The translations under genes were made by a program, and so were the position numbers. A stretch of DNA of 64,000 nucleotides from Methanobacteriota archaeon (GTDB taxonomy: Archaea; Thermoplasmatota; Poseidoniia; Poseidoniales; Thalassarchaeaceae). Where the stretch lies: positions 1-64,000 of the forward strand of contig PBGL02000008.1 of assembly GCA_002718995.2 (NCBI GenBank), given 5' to 3'. This document shows, one piece after another, positions 49,917 to 58,592 of this stretch (its first letter is position 1; each line of letters opens with the position of its first letter). Under the pieces are notes generated by a model. The model was not told where the DNA came from and made no database searches. It was given only the letters and a program-made list of their open reading frames with translations.

Positions 49917-50501
49917 ATGTTACGAGTGTCGAGAGAGATGTTGAGTTTCAGCCCTAAGGCCAAGGAAATGTTGGACCATTTCGCCGAAGCGACGGAGGAA
50001 ATTAGTCAGGTCTGTCTCAGAGTAGAAATCACTGGAAGGAGCAAAGATGGGTTCCAGTACGATTTGCAGTTTATCGAAAAGAAAGACTCGAAGGAAGGAG
50101 ATATCGAGGTAGTTGTAGAGGGGATGGTGGTCTTCGTTGACCCGAAGAGCGCGAAGTACCTGGAGGGGACAACCCTGGACTACCAAGAGACACTCATGGG
50201 GGGCGGATTTAGTTTTGAAAATCCTAACCCCCTCTGGATGGATGAAATTTCCAAGGCAGTTGCAGAGATAATTGAAACTGAAGTCAACCCGGCCGTGGCC
50301 TCGCATGGAGGGCACGTTGAATTGATGGGCGTTGAGGATGGCAAAGCGGTAATTGTGTTCGGGGGAGGATGTCAGGGTTGCGGGATGGCTGATGTCACTC
50401 TGAAGCAGGGCGTTGAGAGTATGATCAAAGATCACGTTCCTTCGATTGATGAGGTTATTGATGCAACGGATCACGCTGCTGGGACTAACCCGTTCTACTA
50501 A
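49917..50501 (+). CDS. Fe-S biogenesis protein NfuA-like (A-type domain plus NifU-like domain)
   Basis: About 194 residues. The N-terminal A-type (HesB/IscA) domain (MLSFSPKAKEMLDHF to YQETLMGGGFSFENPNP) lacks its usual cysteines, as in E. coli NfuA. The C-terminal NifU domain has INPAVASHGG-like VNPAVASHGGHVELMGV and catalytic-type GGGCQGCGMADVTLKQGVE (CxxC). It should accept and deliver [4Fe-4S] clusters. The ATG at 49917 is chosen; ATG 49938 aligns best with NfuA starts, and the longer reading to 49878 overlaps the divergent moaA gene. The neighbouring MoaA is itself a cluster-dependent enzyme. Confidence 0.85.
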   Translation: MLRVSREMLSFSPKAKEMLDHFAEATEEISQVCLRVEITGRSKDGFQYDLQFIEKKDSKEGDIEVVVEGMVVFVDPKSAKYLEGTTLDYQETLMGGGFSFENPNPLWMDEISKAVAEIIETEVNPAVASHGGHVELMGVEDGKAVIVFGGGCQGCGMADVTLKQGVESMIKDHVPSIDEVIDATDHAAGTNPFY

Positions 50502-51269
50502 TTAGAGGATCATCGGGACGTCGTCCTCGTCGTCTGGTCCAGGGGCCGGTAACGCTGTTGACTGGGCTCTTTCAAAGGCCTCTCTGACCCTCTCTTCTAT
50601 GCTACGGGCATCCTCTAGGAGCTCCTGGACTGGAATTTCCATATCCATTATCTCACTGAGTCCGTCGATTGCCATCAATGCCGCCCGAGCATCTGGATAC
50701 ATTGGATTGCACTCCGCCAGTAGAGCTGTGACTTCTAGGCCCCTCCTCTCGCCCTCTGCAATTAGATAGCCAGAAATTCCGGATACTATTCCTTGTTGAA
50801 TCTGCTGAACTCCTGCGTCGCTCAAACTGTCCCTTCCAGACGTAGTAGAGGAGACTCCCCATAGATCGCTTTCCTCCTTGATTCCTAGGTCGTTGCTGAC
50901 AACCCCATCGATCACTATCAATCTATCAAATCCCCCCTTCGTGAACCACTCCAGCACGGTTTCCCCGAAGTATGCGTCATTATCTGGGGGGAATTGTATC
51001 TCAGCGGTGAAAACACCAATTTCGTCTCCTTGGTAAACCCTGACGGGGTGCTTTGGGACTGAATCGTGGATTAGTGCAATAGCTGGGAACTTAGGATGCA
51101 TAACGGTCCCCATCGGAGACAAATCGAGTGATTTGATCAGGTGCGTGGCCGCTATTACGCCAACTGAACCAACCGTGGAAAATCCGCAGACTGCTGTTCC
51201 TCCTAACTTGGAGGGGTCAGCATTGGCGTGAAGGACCAATGGATATCCTGCACTGGAGTCTTCCCTCAT
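50502..51269 (-). CDS. PAC2-family proteasome assembly chaperone-like protein
   Basis: A 255-residue PAC2-fold protein. Conserved stretches: GTAVCGFSTVGSVGVIAATHLIKSLDL, PVRVYQGDEIGVFTAEI, RLIVIDGVVSN, GIVSGISGYLIAEGERRGLEVTALLAE and the C-terminal helical VQELLEDARSIEERVREAFERAQ. Archaeal PAC2 proteins (PbaA-like) bind the proteasome alpha ring. The tail ends in DDEDDVPMIL, a C-terminal hydrophobic motif like the HbYX-type tails of proteasome-binding factors; that comparison is inference. It converges with the NfuA-like gene. Confidence 0.82.
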   Translation of the reverse strand: MREDSSAGYPLVLHANADPSKLGGTAVCGFSTVGSVGVIAATHLIKSLDLSPMGTVMHPKFPAIALIHDSVPKHPVRVYQGDEIGVFTAEIQFPPDNDAYFGETVLEWFTKGGFDRLIVIDGVVSNDLGIKEESDLWGVSSTTSGRDSLSDAGVQQIQQGIVSGISGYLIAEGERRGLEVTALLAECNPMYPDARAALMAIDGLSEIMDMEIPVQELLEDARSIEERVREAFERAQSTALPAPGPDDEDDVPMIL

Positions 51270-51389
51270 GCCGGCGCCTCTGCTTTGACTGATTTAATGG
51301 TAGCCCGCGTTTCGATGTTTGATTTTGTAGCTTTGTTAAGGAAAAGATGGAAATAATAACTTGATAATAAGACACCCTCTGCGCTAGGT

Positions 51390-51917
51390 ATGAGTGAAGA
51401 AGAAGGTGGCATGATGGGCAGGATATACATCAAAGTTGGATCCGAGGAGATTGATCTCACTGGTGAGGAGGGCGAACTGTCGGAGAGCTTTAGCAAGATA
51501 TTGAAGACTGATACATGGCAGTCGGCACTCTCGAAAATTCGCCGGTCTAGGGATGCGGCAATAGAGGAGGCGACCCAGCGAGCGAAAATGGCTGGGATAC
51601 CCGAAAGGGGCTCTTCTTTCAAGCAGCTTTTGACATCCTGCGGTGTTGACAAGACTTCTGATGTGATACTCTCTTCCATTCACTACCTCAGGAATGTTGA
51701 GAGGGAGAGGGACACTCCTCCTAGAGAGATTAGAAGGCTCATTTGTCAAACAGGTGAGTGGACCGAGGACGAGGTTGAGAAGTGGAACCTTTCACTGTAC
51801 ATCAACAGGATGATTGAGGGGGAATTGCTAACTTATCCCACAGGGAGTCCGAAAAAGAACCGGTTCGTTGTTCTCACCGATACTGGTCTTGATCACTTGG
51901 AAGACCTGTCGATATGA
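51390..51917 (+). CDS. Hypothetical protein with C-terminal winged-helix-like segment
   Basis: A 175-residue acidic/basic protein. No family was recognised. The N-terminus is an Asp/Glu-rich beta segment (GRIYIKVGSEEIDLTGEEGE), then helices with ARMAGIPERGSSFKQ-like residues. The C-terminal part (INRMIEGELLTYPTGSPKKNRFVVLTDTGLDHLEDL) resembles a winged-helix ending, suggesting a DNA-binding or regulator-like fold. The next gene begins 10 bases later, so the two may be co-transcribed. No signal peptide. Confidence 0.6.
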   Translation: MSEEEGGMMGRIYIKVGSEEIDLTGEEGELSESFSKILKTDTWQSALSKIRRSRDAAIEEATQRAKMAGIPERGSSFKQLLTSCGVDKTSDVILSSIHYLRNVERERDTPPREIRRLICQTGEWTEDEVEKWNLSLYINRMIEGELLTYPTGSPKKNRFVVLTDTGLDHLEDLSI

Positions 51918-51926
51918 GGTGATTAT

Positions 51927-52316
51927 TTGTCGGAGCCCAAAGACTGGTCATACACTTCCCACATTGGCAAGGACCTTCGGGGCGTTGACCTATCCGGAGC
52001 TGACCTCAGGAGGGCGGTTTTTGATAGGGCCGACTTGGAAGGGGCTGACCTATCCGGAGCAGATATGAGAAAAGCCTCATTCAAAGGAGCGAATCTCATG
52101 AAGGCCGCGTTCGATGAAGCAGACATGCGCGACGCTGTGTTCCTCAAAGCAAAGATGAATTTGTCTAATTTCCAAGGATCAAAACTAGATAGGGCTGATT
52201 TGAGAGGAATCAGAGGGAGATATGCTATCTGGAGGAATGCTAACTGGTGGGATGCTCGAATGAATGACGACCTAAGGAAAGCACTGGAAAAGAAGTGGCC
52301 AAGGGAAGATGAGTGA
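51927..52316 (+). CDS. Pentapeptide-repeat protein
   Basis: A 129-residue protein of about ten A(D/N)Lxx units between residues 15 and 95 (DLRGVDLSGADLRRAVFDRA, then ADLEGADLSGADMRKASFKG and similar), forming a right-handed beta-helix. The C-terminus is a short helical tail (DARMNDDLRKALEKKWPRED). The TTG at 51927 is supported by GAGGTGATTA just upstream. Pentapeptide proteins can mimic DNA or act as scaffolds; no function is assigned. It is probably in the same transcript as the preceding gene. Confidence 0.85.
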   Translation: MSEPKDWSYTSHIGKDLRGVDLSGADLRRAVFDRADLEGADLSGADMRKASFKGANLMKAAFDEADMRDAVFLKAKMNLSNFQGSKLDRADLRGIRGRYAIWRNANWWDARMNDDLRKALEKKWPREDE

Positions 52317-52319
52317 TTA

Positions 52320-52733
52320 TCAGTTACTGAGCTTTGAGAGCCCTTCACGCATCCAGTCAGGAACCGAGATTTTCGACTTTAGCTCATCCATACTGGTGCA
52401 GACTGTGATTTGCTTTGCTTTCCAGCAAAGGGTCCCTTCTTGGTTCCTGAATTCGTAATGCCACTCTATCGAGGTGTTTCCGACCCTGGGGACGGTGATG
52501 GTGCAATGCACTGTATCCCCATATGAAAGGGGGTGGAGGAATTCTGCCTCACTGTGAACCAAGGGGAATCCTATACGATGATCGCTTAGGATGTGATTGT
52601 AATGCATCCCACATGAGTACTCCCATGACTCCTCATAGAACCTATGGGCCATGTCCCAGAATCTTGGGTAGTATACTATCTTGGCTAAGTCAACCATTGG
52701 GAAATCGACTCTACGCTCTGATACGAATGGCAT
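52320..52733 (-). CDS. Hotdog-fold acyl-CoA thioesterase (4HBT family)
   Basis: A 137-residue hotdog protein. FPMVDLAKIVYYPRFWDMAHRF matches the conserved DxxGxVyyxxYxxxxe catalytic region, with Asp as the catalytic acid. HPLSYGDTVHCTITVPRVG and IEWHYEFRNQEGTLCWKAKQITVC form the beta-sheet. It hydrolyses small acyl-CoA thioesters. Chain preference cannot be read. The gene begins 75 bases from the small membrane-protein gene on the opposite strand. Confidence 0.85.
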   Translation of the reverse strand: MPFVSERRVDFPMVDLAKIVYYPRFWDMAHRFYEESWEYSCGMHYNHILSDHRIGFPLVHSEAEFLHPLSYGDTVHCTITVPRVGNTSIEWHYEFRNQEGTLCWKAKQITVCTSMDELKSKISVPDWMREGLSKLSN

Positions 52734-52808
52734 GCTCTAGTCTACGGACGTTGGGAATAAGCAAATGTATTTTACCAATCAATCTTGAGAGGGGGATGGA
52801 GGATTACA

Positions 52809-52982
52809 ATGACAGGACAAATGACAAGGATTGGCTTGATGGCAAGCGCGGTTTCGATAGCTGCGTCGATTTACATCTATTTCTCCCATGACGGCGGGGA
52901 CCCCATGCTGGGGATCTTCGTCGGTCTTTGGGCGCCCACGCTGATTCTTTTTGCACAAGAGCTAGACAGAATGAATGAGTGA
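52809..52982 (+). CDS. Small two-helix membrane protein
   Basis: A 57-residue protein with two hydrophobic helices (IGLMASAVSIAASIYIYF and GIFVGLWAPTLILFAQELD). No family was recognised. The ATG at 52809 gives MTGQMTRIG; ATG 52785 adds 8 residues. Supported mainly by its typical membrane topology in an otherwise empty gap, so the call is tentative. Confidence 0.5.
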   Translation: MTGQMTRIGLMASAVSIAASIYIYFSHDGGDPMLGIFVGLWAPTLILFAQELDRMNE

Positions 52983-53077
52983 ATGCGATACTGCAGTAGC
53001 TCGCTCGTTTCGGCCGATATGGCGCAGCCATGTCAGCTGTGGCCATTTGCTTCTGAGAATCGTGCTACTGGGGCGAT

Positions 53078-54151
<1,074 letters not shown>

Positions 54152-54199
54152 GCTGACAATGTCGAGGAAACCGGTTATCTAGTCTCCGCTAGAAATTAA

Positions 54200-54276
54200 T
54201 GGCGGACCCACCGCGATTCGAACACGGGTTACAAGCTCCGCAAGCTCATGTGATATCCAGGCTACACTATGGGTCC
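54200..54276 (-). tRNA. tRNA-Arg (anticodon GCG)
   Basis: A 77-base tRNA on the - strand. The acceptor stem GGACCCA pairs with TGGGTCC, discriminator G, and the 3' CCA is encoded. The anticodon stem TGAGC/GCTTG encloses the loop TTGCGGA, anticodon GCG (reads CGC, Arg). The T arm is CCGTG-TTCGAAT-CGCGG. A TATA-like GGTTAAACAC lies about 25-32 bases upstream (around 54299-54308). CCA encoding is found in some archaeal tRNA genes. Confidence 0.92.
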
Positions 54277-54326
54277 AGCAAGTTTTCGACCGGCATCTCG
54301 TGTTTAACCCCGACGGTTTTCGAACT

Positions 54327-54680
54327 CTACATTGATATTGGGAGTATTGTCTTCCACCTTGGTTCGGCTAGTTTCTTTGAATTCGGACCGGTCATGACAT
54401 TCTTAGTCTTGTGAGTCAGGATGCCATGCATGCCCTCTACTGCGAACTTCACTCTGAGGTCTAGTGCCCTGTCCCTTTCAGCGACTTGCATTTGCTCTGA
54501 ATCGAGCTCGATACTGGCGGATGATGCTTCTTCACCCTCATTAAACAAGTTGATCGTGCTTCCCTCCATGGAAGCCCTGGGTGAGAAGTCGTAGTCCCTC
54601 GGGTCTTTCATCAGGACATTAACATCGACGACCAGCTTCTCTCGAATCGAGATCTTCTTGATCTCAATCGACTTGACCAT
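54327..54680 (-). CDS. Hypothetical protein (117 aa)
   Basis: No family was recognised. A small soluble protein starting MVKSIEIKKISIREKLVVDV, apparently beta-rich and strongly charged, with no signal peptide or membrane helix. No conserved cysteines or motifs. It is placed between the tRNA-Arg gene and the PKD protein, all on the - strand, and might be a small binding or regulatory protein. Confidence 0.5.
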   Translation of the reverse strand: MVKSIEIKKISIREKLVVDVNVLMKDPRDYDFSPRASMEGSTINLFNEGEEASSASIELDSEQMQVAERDRALDLRVKFAVEGMHGILTHKTKNVMTGPNSKKLAEPRWKTILPISM

Positions 54681-54731
54681 GTCTGTGCCAGATAAGCCGA
54701 GTTCAAAGCACTTCGCACTAGGAGGTGTGTC

Positions 54732-55922
54732 TCATGTGCCTACTTCGCTTAGTCTAAGGACGAATACAACAACCCTGACTGAAAGATCCCAATCATTCCC
54801 TTGGTCCGGGTCGACACCGTCTACTGGCAGATCTGGATCACACTCATCTGCCGTGATCGTCCACTCCCAGGTGCCTTGTCCGAATCTCTCTCCGGCCTCG
54901 TTCAGGAGTGTTTCTTCAAGGGAGTTCTTTGAGTCAGATGTTATCGTATAGCCACTTTCTGGATAGGAATTCATCTCTCCTCTTTCAATGGAGGCTGATG
55001 AGTTCAGGGTGATGTTGTCCTGCTGAGTGGAGGAGAAAGAGCTCCATCCAGACTGCATGTCTATGGATAGGGTGAAGTTGTCCTCGGGCCACATTATTGG
55101 TATCAGGTCCCTTGCTAGGGTTAGTGTCGCATTTACTTGCATAACCCTCGCCCCGATACCCGGCTCGTGATCAATTGTGAATGACTGGCCTTGTTCCAGG
55201 TATCCAGACCACTCGAAGTCAATTATCTGCTCCTCCCAAACAACGTTGAAGGTTCGGGAGGTTACCATCAGTGACCATATCATAGTTGAGGTGGCGCCCT
55301 TGTCGTCCACGACTGTTATGGAGCCAGTTCTGTTACCCGATTCATCAATCGTGAGTTCGGCTATTGGGGACACCGAGTCAGCGTCATTGGAAGGAATCCC
55401 GTCATTATTTGAATCCGACATTATGTTGAAATCCCAGATGAACTCCATGCTGGCTCCTTCTGGATCGAAGGAATCGCTGGCATCCAATGTCGCTGTGTCG
55501 CCCGCCCTTATGTAACCTGGAATATCCAGAACTACCGAAGGAGCAGAATTTACGAATATCGAAACTGACGCCCTGTCGGTCTCACCTGCATCATTCAGCA
55601 CTGTGACTCTGACATCGTGATATCCCGAGTCGAGGAATGTGTGGCTAGCAACCCCCTGTTTGGTGGTCTTCTGGTTTCCATCTCCAAAATCCCACTGGTA
55701 CTCTTCGACAATTGTTGGGTTGGGTGTGGATGATTCCCTGGCATCGAAATTAACCGTTTCACCCACATTAATCTCGGTCTGGTCCGCATTTATTTCTGCA
55801 TTAGGCGCTGAGTTTCCTATTCCAGAACATCCGGCCATGGAGGTCACTAGGAGCATTGCCACCATTGCGAAAGTGGGGTTGGTTGTGCCAGTCACGGTAC
55901 TCTTGCATGGACTTCTGCTCAT
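54732..55922 (-). CDS. PKD-domain surface lipoprotein
   Basis: A 396-residue lipoprotein. The ATG at 55922 yields a signal peptide with lipobox SMAGC. Two PKD-type beta-sandwich domains follow: the first contains VNFDARESSTPNPTIVEEYQWDFGDGN and the second TATLDASDSFDPEGASMEFIWDFN, each with the WDFGDG-like motif of PKD folds. A C-terminal beta-rich domain ends in WDLSVRVVVFVLRLSE. PKD repeats occur in surface and adhesion proteins and in enzyme accessory regions. The longer reading from 56141 has an implausible N-terminus. Confidence 0.78.
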   Translation of the reverse strand: MSRSPCKSTVTGTTNPTFAMVAMLLVTSMAGCSGIGNSAPNAEINADQTEINVGETVNFDARESSTPNPTIVEEYQWDFGDGNQKTTKQGVASHTFLDSGYHDVRVTVLNDAGETDRASVSIFVNSAPSVVLDIPGYIRAGDTATLDASDSFDPEGASMEFIWDFNIMSDSNNDGIPSNDADSVSPIAELTIDESGNRTGSITVVDDKGATSTMIWSLMVTSRTFNVVWEEQIIDFEWSGYLEQGQSFTIDHEPGIGARVMQVNATLTLARDLIPIMWPEDNFTLSIDMQSGWSSFSSTQQDNITLNSSASIERGEMNSYPESGYTITSDSKNSLEETLLNEAGERFGQGTWEWTITADECDPDLPVDGVDPDQGNDWDLSVRVVVFVLRLSEVGT

Positions 55923-56016
55923 ATGGCTGTTGGGTGCTTCGATGTGTAGTAAGCGATTGAGAGGGTTCATGGGAGGAGCGGTAGGGCGTATGTTTGTGAC
56001 AGGAGTCTTGGAGGGC

Positions 56017-56571
56017 ATGAAGGTGCTTGGATTCGACTTGGAGACAACGGGGTTTGACCCCAGATCGGAGCGGGTCGTAGAGTTCGCACTGGTTGGTAGT
56101 GATGTGGATGGCACCCCAATGAACGTACAGTCTCTAGTCAATCCTGGCAGGAGGATTCCTAAAAATGCGACAGCGGTGCATGGGATTGCTGACTCAGATG
56201 TCAGAGAAGTGGGGGCTTTCGAGAGTCACTTTGGGGAGTTGTCTAGGGCAATTTCAGACTCTGTAATTGTGGGACATAATGTGTTGGACTTTGATTGGAG
56301 GTTCCTGGAGATGGAATGTTTGAGGGCTGGTGTAGAGACACCAATCCCCAGGGCGATAGTAGACACGTTGGTAATTTCGAGGCGGCTAATGATACCGGGG
56401 AGGCACAGACTGGGCGATCTTTGTGAGAAATTTGGGATCCCCCTCGATGGAGCACACAGAGCCGGGGCTGATGCCAGTGCAACCCTGCTTCTTCTATGGA
56501 GGATAATGCAGAGATACCCGGAAAAATTCAAAGGGACCTTGGATGAAGTCCTGGCTTCATTCTCTGATTGA
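56017..56571 (+). CDS. DnaQ-like 3'-5' exonuclease (DEDDh family)
   Basis: A 184-residue exonuclease. Exo I is FDLETTGFDP (catalytic Asp and Glu), Exo II HNVLDFDWRFLEMEC (Asp), and Exo III HRAGADASAT (His and Asp, DEDDh type). It degrades single-stranded DNA 3' to 5', perhaps in proofreading or repair. Start ATG 56017 is preferred because GGAGGGC precedes it and the DEDD fold begins immediately; earlier in-frame starts overlap the PKD-lipoprotein gene. Confidence 0.88.
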   Translation: MKVLGFDLETTGFDPRSERVVEFALVGSDVDGTPMNVQSLVNPGRRIPKNATAVHGIADSDVREVGAFESHFGELSRAISDSVIVGHNVLDFDWRFLEMECLRAGVETPIPRAIVDTLVISRRLMIPGRHRLGDLCEKFGIPLDGAHRAGADASATLLLLWRIMQRYPEKFKGTLDEVLASFSD

Positions 56572-57711
56572 CTTCAGAAGTGGAGACCAAGGGAGAATCT
56601 CGGACCAGTCGCCTAGATGCATGACCTTTCCATCTGCTTTGGCACTTCCAATGAAAATGGGGCCTTCGTGGTCTGAATCACTCAGTTCTCTCATATGAAC
56701 AAGGGCCTGATCCCTCAGCAAGGCGCCGAACTTCTGCTCCGACCTTCCAACATCGCCATCATCGCCCAGAGGGGGTGCTCTTTCGAAAAGTGCAGCCCCG
56801 GAGTTAGGATCGAACTTCAGTAGATTCACCACCTCATCTCTGAAAACCCCTCCTGGAGGGAGCGTGCCGTCTCTGCGTGCGGCCCACCAAGTAGGACACC
56901 ATGCTTTCCATTCGCAGAAGCCGCAGGATTGGCTGTCTGGTGTTCCCTCGAGGGGCGTTTCGCTATGCCTCATTCCCTCCCATGCAATCATTGCATCATC
57001 CAAAACCGAAGGGCCTTCCGCCCTATGGACTGTCTGATTTGCAGAATACCACCCTTCAGCATGGAGAGGAGGGTGCTCAGGATTGTTTTGCTTCAGGAGA
57101 TCCCTGTAAAATCTCAATTGACGGCTTACCTTCTCGTTTAGGTCTATCTTTGGTGGCCTCCCTGTTTTTAGATCAGCCACGATCCATCCCACCGAATTCC
57201 CCTCTTCGTCTAAATCAGCAATTAGTAGATCCAGTCTCCCCATCATACGTCCGCATTCCGAGACAAGTGTGCCCTCATTGGCGAGGACCATCGTCTGGAC
57301 CTGCCTCCACATTCCAACTGATACTTCTGAAAGTGCGGCCTTTTCCATTCTGGATTTTGAAAATAGGATATTTAGTGCCCCTACAAGTCCGTCATGTGCC
57401 TTCGTTATCATCTCGTCTTTCCATCGAGGATGTCGTGGTGTGTCTAGAAAGGCCGCCTTCTCTAGAGCCCAATGACGGTCCAATATCGCTTTGGCGGTTG
57501 GCGGTAACCAACCAGTCTCTGACTCTTCCCTGTCGGAGATATCCAAGTTGCATATGTCTTCTACGGAGTTATGAACAGCTGTGCCCATAGCAGCTGGCAT
57601 GCTAGCCTTTCTTGGTAGCCTCTGCCTAGATAGCCAGTACTTTCGAGGGCATTCCTCGTATCTGCTCCATGAAGAGGGGGATAGTTGGTGAGCGACGAAA
57701 TTTTCTTCCAT
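56557..57711 (-). CDS. RecB-family PD-(D/E)XK nuclease with Fe-S cluster (Cas4/AddB-like)
   Basis: A 384-residue nuclease. SWSRYEECPRKYWLSRQ gives the first iron-sulfur cysteine. AMGTAVHNSVEDI is the motif I histidine. MGRLDLLIADL and WIVADLKTGRPP are the catalytic D..DxK motifs, and SRQLRFYRDLL is the QLxxY motif. SCGFCEWKAWCP supplies the final three cysteines (C-x2-C-x5-C). A C-terminal domain of about 100 residues follows (LLKFDPNSG, PPLGDD and GPIFIGSAKADGK), with an OB-like beta pattern. The start at ATG 57711 (MEENFVAHQ) gives the domain its normal beginning. No Cas genes or CRISPR array were seen nearby. Confidence 0.85.
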   Translation of the reverse strand: MEENFVAHQLSPSSWSRYEECPRKYWLSRQRLPRKASMPAAMGTAVHNSVEDICNLDISDREESETGWLPPTAKAILDRHWALEKAAFLDTPRHPRWKDEMITKAHDGLVGALNILFSKSRMEKAALSEVSVGMWRQVQTMVLANEGTLVSECGRMMGRLDLLIADLDEEGNSVGWIVADLKTGRPPKIDLNEKVSRQLRFYRDLLKQNNPEHPPLHAEGWYSANQTVHRAEGPSVLDDAMIAWEGMRHSETPLEGTPDSQSCGFCEWKAWCPTWWAARRDGTLPPGGVFRDEVVNLLKFDPNSGAALFERAPPLGDDGDVGRSEQKFGALLRDQALVHMRELSDSDHEGPIFIGSAKADGKVMHLGDWSEILPWSPLLKSIRE

Positions 57712-57788
57712 TTTTGGACCTCCCCGGTGCCTTCTTATGCTATACCGAGAGTGCCAAGTGTTAGAAGCACTTGCGCTCATTGGAGGCC

Positions 57789-58592
57789 ATGAGCCCCGAC
57801 CCTGTAATCGATATCGATGACGAAACGAATGCATCGGGGGCCCTAATCATCAACTGCTTTCCTTCGGTTGGTTTCGTCAGCAGCATCGTGGCGCATTTCC
57901 TAGTAGACAAGTTGGGTTTAGAATTGATTGGAGGGGTCAGGCACCCCGGTCTTCCTCCGGTTTGCTTGGTCCAAGATGGGATGCCTCTCCCACCAATGCG
58001 ATTCTATGGAGGAGAGCCGATTTGCACAGTGGATCGGTGCGATAGGGTGATCCTGATTGCCTCGGAAATCCAAATTTCGCCAGAGTTAAAGCTCCCAATA
58101 GCGAGTAAAATACTAGATTGGATGAGTGAGTCTGGGGCAAGTACCTCGATTATGATTGATTCGTATGCACATGGGGAGGGGCAGAAGCATTCAATTTTCG
58201 ATGAGGACCAGTCGCCGGACTCAGTAGTCGGAATTGGGTCCACTGAAGCAGCCAAGGAGATTCTGAGTCAAATTGATGCTCCTTTGCTAAAGCAGGGCGT
58301 AGTTGGTGGAATGACCGGAGTGATGCTAGGGGAGAGTCGGAGGAGGAGAGTTGATTCTCTGGCGATTTTAGCTGAGTCGGGTGGCGAGTTTGGGGGCGGG
58401 GGGATTCCAGATGCCCGGGCCGCTGCAAGAATCATCGAGTGCCTAGATGGGTTACTTCCAGCTGTTCAGCTTGACCCAGAGCCACTATTGGAAGAGGCTC
58501 AGAGGATTGAGGCACAAATCAGAGAGATGATGGCTCTGAGTCTGAACTCGGAAAACGATGTGGTAAGTCCACCAAGTACAATGTATGGTTAG
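57789..58592 (+). CDS. PAC2-family protein (second copy)
   Basis: A 267-residue PAC2-fold protein: GALIINCFPSVGFVSSIVAHFLVDKLGLELIGG, PPVCLVQDGMPLPPMRFYGGEP, and ILIASEIQISPELKLPIA resemble the PAC2 core. Its architecture matches the other PAC2-type protein in the window (50502-51269), including the helical C-terminus (LLEEAQRIEAQIREMM). The start at ATG 57789 follows a GGAGGCC ribosome-binding site. Probably a proteasome assembly-associated protein. Confidence 0.75.
   Translation: MSPDPVIDIDDETNASGALIINCFPSVGFVSSIVAHFLVDKLGLELIGGVRHPGLPPVCLVQDGMPLPPMRFYGGEPICTVDRCDRVILIASEIQISPELKLPIASKILDWMSESGASTSIMIDSYAHGEGQKHSIFDEDQSPDSVVGIGSTEAAKEILSQIDAPLLKQGVVGGMTGVMLGESRRRRVDSLAILAESGGEFGGGGIPDARAAARIIECLDGLLPAVQLDPEPLLEEAQRIEAQIREMMALSLNSENDVVSPPSTMYG

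Noticed and set aside
55639-56016. N-terminal extension of the DEDDh exonuclease back to 55639
   Set aside because: The extra region is a shadow of the PKD lipoprotein gene on the other strand, and the exonuclease fold starts right at 56017.
55923-56141. N-terminal extension of the PKD lipoprotein back to 56141
   Set aside because: Adds 73 Pro/Ser/Thr-rich residues opposite the exonuclease gene and would bury the lipoprotein signal; ATG 55922 gives a normal signal peptide.
56557-57711. Cas4 as part of a CRISPR-Cas locus
   Set aside because: No repeat-spacer array or other cas-like gene was seen in the window; the nuclease motifs also fit general RecB-family enzymes.
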